Shown here: positions 59,658 to 64,000 of the stretch, one piece after another
How the letters are laid out: each line of letters starts with the position of its first letter
Position numbering within the stretch: the first letter of the stretch is position 1
Origin: Hybos culiciformis
Lineage: Eukaryota; Arthropoda; Insecta; Diptera; Hybotidae
DNA length: 64,000 nt
Reading direction: 5' to 3'
Assembly (NCBI GenBank): GCA_964007475.1
Contig: OZ023273.1
Span: 88,080,841-88,144,840, forward strand
The notes under the pieces: generated by a model
What the model saw: the letters and a program-made list of their open reading frames with translations, nothing else
Told to the model about the DNA's origin: nothing
Databases searched by the model: none
Position numbers and translations under genes: made by a program

Positions 59658-60725
59658 TCAATATAAAAATTTTGACTTTCTTTCCGTTCTTTTCTTGCTG
59701 TTTTTCAAAATTTTTTTCTTAAATGTATCTTCCGTTTTTTTTATATCAAATCGTAAATCTGCTACCGAAAGTATTTCGTTGAACAAAATTATAATGTTAG
59801 AATATTTTTGGAATAGTAATTTGAGACAAATGTTTTTGTCTCTAGACACCCCTGTCCAAGTGAACTTTGTCAGAAGCTCAGGAACAAAAATCATATCTGC
59901 CATTTTATATGCAACAGCATCGCCATCACATTTTCCATCCTAAGAAAAGTGTTTTTTATAAAAAGTTTTCTGAAATAACGAAAAAATATTTTTTTTCAGT
60001 GAAGTGTTGTTCCAATAAATATTAAAAATGAAATAAAATTTTTTTTTAATAAAAATTAAACATTATATCTAATTATTAAATGACTGACCATTTTTTCTGT
60101 AAATTTTTTAGATTCCAAACTTTTGTCGAATGATTCAATTTCAGCTGCAGTTCTTAAGGGAAATTCAAAATCAACAATAACTTCAATCTTCTTGCATCTC
60201 ATGATGGTTCAATTTTTATAAATTATCGTTAATATAACTTAATTGTTCAAAAATTTTATCAATTTGCGCTTGGATTTTTGCGAAATTTCCTTTTTCTAAA
60301 TGTTGATCTAAGCTAGGTTGATTTAAGTTAGGTTGGTTTAAGCTGACTTGATTTAAAATTGGTTGGTTTAAGCTCGATTGTAATGACGTTGAGTCAAAAG
60401 ACGCCAATGTACATGGCGTGTTTGTTTCTGAATTTCATTAAAATAATTATCGTAATCAATGTTATTGTCTTCAAAAATAGGAATTCCAGGGACTTCATCT
60501 TCTTCTTCTTCTTCTTCTGTGGATTGTAATATTATTTCATTTTCAGCAGCTAAAGTTTCTCTGAAAGTTTTGAAAGTAGTTGACTTCAAAACTCAAGGGT
60601 AAATATAACAATCCTCCTCTGTTGAATTTTTTTCTTGATAAATTTTTCGTTTCCCATTTGGTTTTTTTTTGGCCAATGTAAAACTTTTCCTACAATCCAA
60701 TTGTCAGGAACTGCTGAAATATATT
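59658..60725 (-). pseudogene. partner gene with DUF4806-like domain, runs into gap
   Basis: Minus strand, convergent with the transposase gene. From the 5' side: YISAVPDNWIVGKVLHWPKK next to the gap (a W-P segment typical of the N-terminus), an acidic stretch with STEEEEEEDEV, an NQPSLNQ-like repeat and coiled-coil part (60407-60216), then an exon with FPLRTAAEIESFDKSL ending at a GTCAGT donor near 60088, and a last exon from 59939 with MADMIFVPELLTKFTWTGVS. The FPL..E, L and W-G pattern fits DUF4806. A stop and a frameshift near 60215-60180 break it. In many insects this protein is found beside such transposase genes, which suggests one two-gene transposon. Its job is unknown. Confidence 0.65.
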
Positions 60726-60925
60726 NNNNNNNNNNNNNNNNNNNNNNNNNNNNNNNNNNNNNNNNNNNNNNNNNNNNNNNNNNNNNNNNNNNNNNNNNNN
60801 NNNNNNNNNNNNNNNNNNNNNNNNNNNNNNNNNNNNNNNNNNNNNNNNNNNNNNNNNNNNNNNNNNNNNNNNNNNNNNNNNNNNNNNNNNNNNNNNNNNN
60901 NNNNNNNNNNNNNNNNNNNNNNNNN
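60726..60925. other. assembly gap (200 N)
   Basis: Exactly 200 N, so a scaffold placeholder of unknown true size. It falls in the 5' part of the partner gene. Confidence 0.99.
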
Positions 60926-61188
60926 ATTGCGATGTCATAATGACAACATGAAGTTAGTTGAATTTCTTCACACAACACACACACACATGTTTTCGCCACC
61001 CACCACCAGAGGACACCAACACCAACAACCTCTAATTTCGCCACCCCCCACCAGAGGACGCTATAACAACATAAAGAACATGACCTCTGGCAGGCAGAAA
61101 ATTCAACCGCAAGTTTACATGCGAAAGATGGCAGCCCCATCGGTAAACTAGCCCACTATTGACCAATCACCAATATGGGTGAAAATAA
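60926..61188. other. noncoding stretch with CA repeat
   Basis: A short CA microsatellite near 60972-60988 and two copies of CGCCACCCACCACCAGAGGA-like sequence. It may include the 5' untranslated part of the LINE. Confidence 0.5.
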
Positions 61189-64000
61189 AAAAACACGATT
61201 CGAAAGAAGCAAACTAAAGCCTCGGATAAACAAACTGATACCCAGGAAAAACAAACAAATGAACGAAATAGGATTAGATTTGGAATTTGGAATGTTAGAA
61301 CCCTTAAAGAAACCTCCAGGTTAGGACAACTAGAGAAAGAAATGGAATGTTATAATCTAGACATGATGGGCATAAGCGAAGTCAGATGGAAAGATCATGG
61401 TGAAATGACAACATTAAAAGGCAACAAATTAATCTACTCAGGTCAGAATACACACGAAAAAGGAGTAGGAATAATAATGTCCGAACAAATAGCCCGCTGT
61501 CTAATTGAATGGAAACCGATAAATGAGAGAATAATTACAGCAAGATTCACTCATAAGAAAGGAAATATAAGTGTAATTCAATGCTATGCACCAACAGAGG
61601 ACACAGACGAAGATAATAAAGACATGTTCTACGATCAGCTAACTCAAGTCCTACACTCAATAAAACGCAAAGACATCATCATCATGGCCGGAGACTTCAA
61701 TGCGAAAGTTGGGCATAATAATATAGGCAATGAAGATGTAATGGGCCAACATGGATTAGGACTAATGAATAATAATGGTGAACGATTAATAGAGATATGC
61801 CAAACACATAATCTAGTAATAGGCGGTACAATATTTCCCCATAAGATCATACACAAATATACATGGACGTCACCGGATAACAGAGTAAGAAATCAAATTG
61901 ACCATATATGTATAAGTGGTAAATGGAGAAATTCAATGGAAGATGTGAGATCATACAGAGGAGCCGATATGTACACTGATCACAATTTAATCATCACTAA
62001 ACTTAACCTTAAACCAGTTAGATATAGACCTAAAAAGCAATTAAGGAAAAAAATCAACTTAGCTGCTATAACATGCAAAGCAAGTCAGTTCTCAGATGCC
62101 CTTAGCAGTAGAACACTATCCAACACAAATAATTGGGAAGAAATATGCTCAAAGTTTCAACAAACAGCCGAAGAAATATTAGGAGTACAACAAAATACAA
62201 GAAAACCATGGATTTCAGACCAAACTTGGAATCTCATTACTCAGCGTAAAACCCTGCATCAAATCATAATACAAAATGATGATATGGACAATAGAACAAA
62301 ATACAGAGAAATTGCCAAAAATGTTAAGAAAGGAGCAAGAAAGGATAAAAGAAGATACTTTGCCAACATAGCGAGAACCATAGAATCAGATGCAGCAAAA
62401 AATGATATCAGAAGTGTATACAAGAATATCAACAAATTAACCAACAATGCTAAGAAAACAAATAATCTGATTAAAGACACTTCTGGTAACATACTGACAA
62501 ACAATGAAGACCAATTAAGAAGATGGCATGAATACTTCAGTAACATAAATAGCAATAATAATAGCGATAATACACCATCAAATAATTCTCTGATGAACAA
62601 TGAAGAAGTCAATGAACCAGATATCAGTGAAATCAGTAAAACAATAAGAAAACTAAAAAATAACAAAGCAGCTGGTAGAGATGGATTACAAGCGGATCTA
62701 CTTAAGATATGTCCAGAGCAAAGCGCCGAAATCATAGCGCCGTTCATATTAGATGCATGGAACAATGAAAGAATACCACAAGAATGGAAAAAAGGAATAA
62801 TAGTTAAGCTGCCAAAGAAAGGTGACCTACGTGATTGTGGTAATTGGAGAGGCATTACACTGCTCAATACAATAAACAAACTAATGGCAATTATAATAAT
62901 GAATAGAATATCTGTAAACATAGAAGGGACACTGCGAGATAATCAAGCCGGATTCAGACCAAAAAGAAGCTGCACTGATCAAACAAATACACTACGAATT
63001 ATCATAGAGCAAACAGTGGAAATGCAGGCAACCTTATATGTAGGATTTGTAGACTTCTACAAGGAATTCGACACAATAAAAAGAGAAGCTATATGGAACT
63101 CTCTAAGGAAAAGAAGAATAAACGAAAAATATATAAGACTAATAACATCCATGTATAATAATGCAGAAAATGTAGTCCTTCACAACGGCCAGTATAGTGA
63201 GCCTTTCCAAATAACAACAGGAGTAAAACAAGGATGTATCATGTCCCCATCATTGTTCAACATAGTGTTAGATGACATCCTTGAGGAAGCCTCAACAGAA
63301 ATGGAAGGCATAGAATGGATGGATGGAAAACTAACAGACCTAGACTATGCCGACGACATTGCCTTAATAGCCAACAACTGGCATGATATGCAGAATAGCA
63401 TCAATGCTCTAAATAATAAAGCTGAACAAATGGGATTAAAAATCAATATAAACAAGACTAAAATGCTAAGGATCAATGATACAAACAACAATGCTATCCG
63501 GATAAATCAAGAGTCAATAGAAGATATAGAGGAATTCACCTACCTAGGAACTACAATTGCAATGAATGGTGGTTCAGATAAAGACATTCAAAACAGACTA
63601 ACCAAGGCAAGAAGGACATTTGGAGGAATGTGTAAGATATGGCAATCAGCTCAAATTACACGCAATACAAAGATAAAAATATTCAACGCAAGCATCAAGT
63701 CAGTACTTCTATATGGTTGTGAAACCTGGAGAATTACGAAAAATAATATCAAAAAGCTGCAGACATATGTCAACAAATGCCTGCGAATCATATGCAAAAT
63801 CTTCTGGCCCAATAGGATTAGTAACAAAGACCTATGGAACATAACGAAAGTGGCAACAATAGAAGAAACAATTAAGAAAAGAAGATGGAGCTGGATTGGT
63901 CACACACTTAGAAGACCAGTAGGGGCAATAACAAGACAAGGACTAGCATACAGTCCGCGAAATGGAAGAAGGCGTAGAGGAAGGCCTTGTATAACGTGGA
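61189..64000 (+). CDS. RTE-like LINE: endonuclease + reverse transcriptase, open to the window edge
   Basis: An open frame of 937 codons without stop or frameshift, cut by the window end. No ATG precedes the first conserved motif in frame, so the start is unsure; 61189 is just after the upstream TAA. Residues counted from there: endonuclease RFGIWNVRTLKETSRLG (about 25-42), GISEVRWKDHG, MAGDFNAKVG (about 167-176), NQIDHICISG and YTDHNLI. RT: KLPKKGDLRDCGNWRGITLL, NQAGFRPKRSCTDQ, YVGFVDFYKEFD (about 618-629), TTGVKQGCIMSPSLFNIVLD and DYADDIALIA with the YADD box near 719-722. C-terminus: RWSWIGHTLRR and GRRRRGRPCITW. All core catalytic residues are present, so it may be active or recently active. 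The RTE group is inferred from motif order; base composition is less AT-rich than the surroundings. Confidence 0.9.

Noticed and set aside
62259..62921. Minus-strand open frame of 220 residues with hydrophobic character
   Set aside because: It is the antisense of the LINE ORF, which has clear catalytic motifs on the plus strand.

Overview
This window looks like repeat-dense intergenic or heterochromatic DNA from an arthropod, most likely an insect. It is very AT-rich, long stretches lack genes, introns are short with GT..AG ends, and the mobile elements are typical of insect genomes: Ty3/gypsy LTR elements, LINEs, a Penelope-like element with a GIY-YIG nuclease, Tc1/mariner, hAT, TTAA-targeting elements, pogo-like MITEs and a CACTA-like two-gene unit. 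No bacterial operon, rRNA, working tRNA or CRISPR was seen. The species cannot be named from sequence alone.

Layout. 1-4484: a decayed Ty3/gypsy element cut by the window start. An 837-bp TTAA-flanked element sits inside its integrase gene, and a sister copy lies at 52895-53710. 7526-10523: a TIR element, an internally deleted mariner, and a foldback-like element built of 14-15 bp repeats. 10685-22435: a Penelope-like element on the minus strand, bounded by inverted arms of about 1.1 kb. It is split by a hAT element (18509-20027) and by a gypsy element with two LTRs (13274-17930); the Penelope reading frame resumes across both insertions. 22436-28367: mostly noncoding DNA with MITEs, tRNA-like sequences and a long polypyrimidine tract. 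28368-35690: a TTAA element, an eight-exon gene of unknown function on the minus strand, and a PHD-finger LINE on the minus strand. 36061-43314: hairpin repeats, MITEs and a pogo-like element. 43412-46005: a hAT element with clear ends. 46345-52354: nested stacks of foldback-like arrays, hAT elements and a mariner. 54334-56442: two more TIR elements. 57276-60725: two convergent decayed genes of a CACTA-like unit, the second running into a 200-N assembly gap. 61189-64000: an RTE-like LINE ORF that stays open to the window edge and is the best-preserved coding sequence here.

Most coding sequence is mobile-element protein: reverse transcriptase, endonuclease or integrase for retroelements, and transposase for DNA elements. 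The main pattern is repeated nesting with readable target-site duplications, which gives a relative order of insertion. A second pattern is a GC-richer repeat family, called repeat A here, that lies inside or beside every hairpin-forming tandem array in the window.
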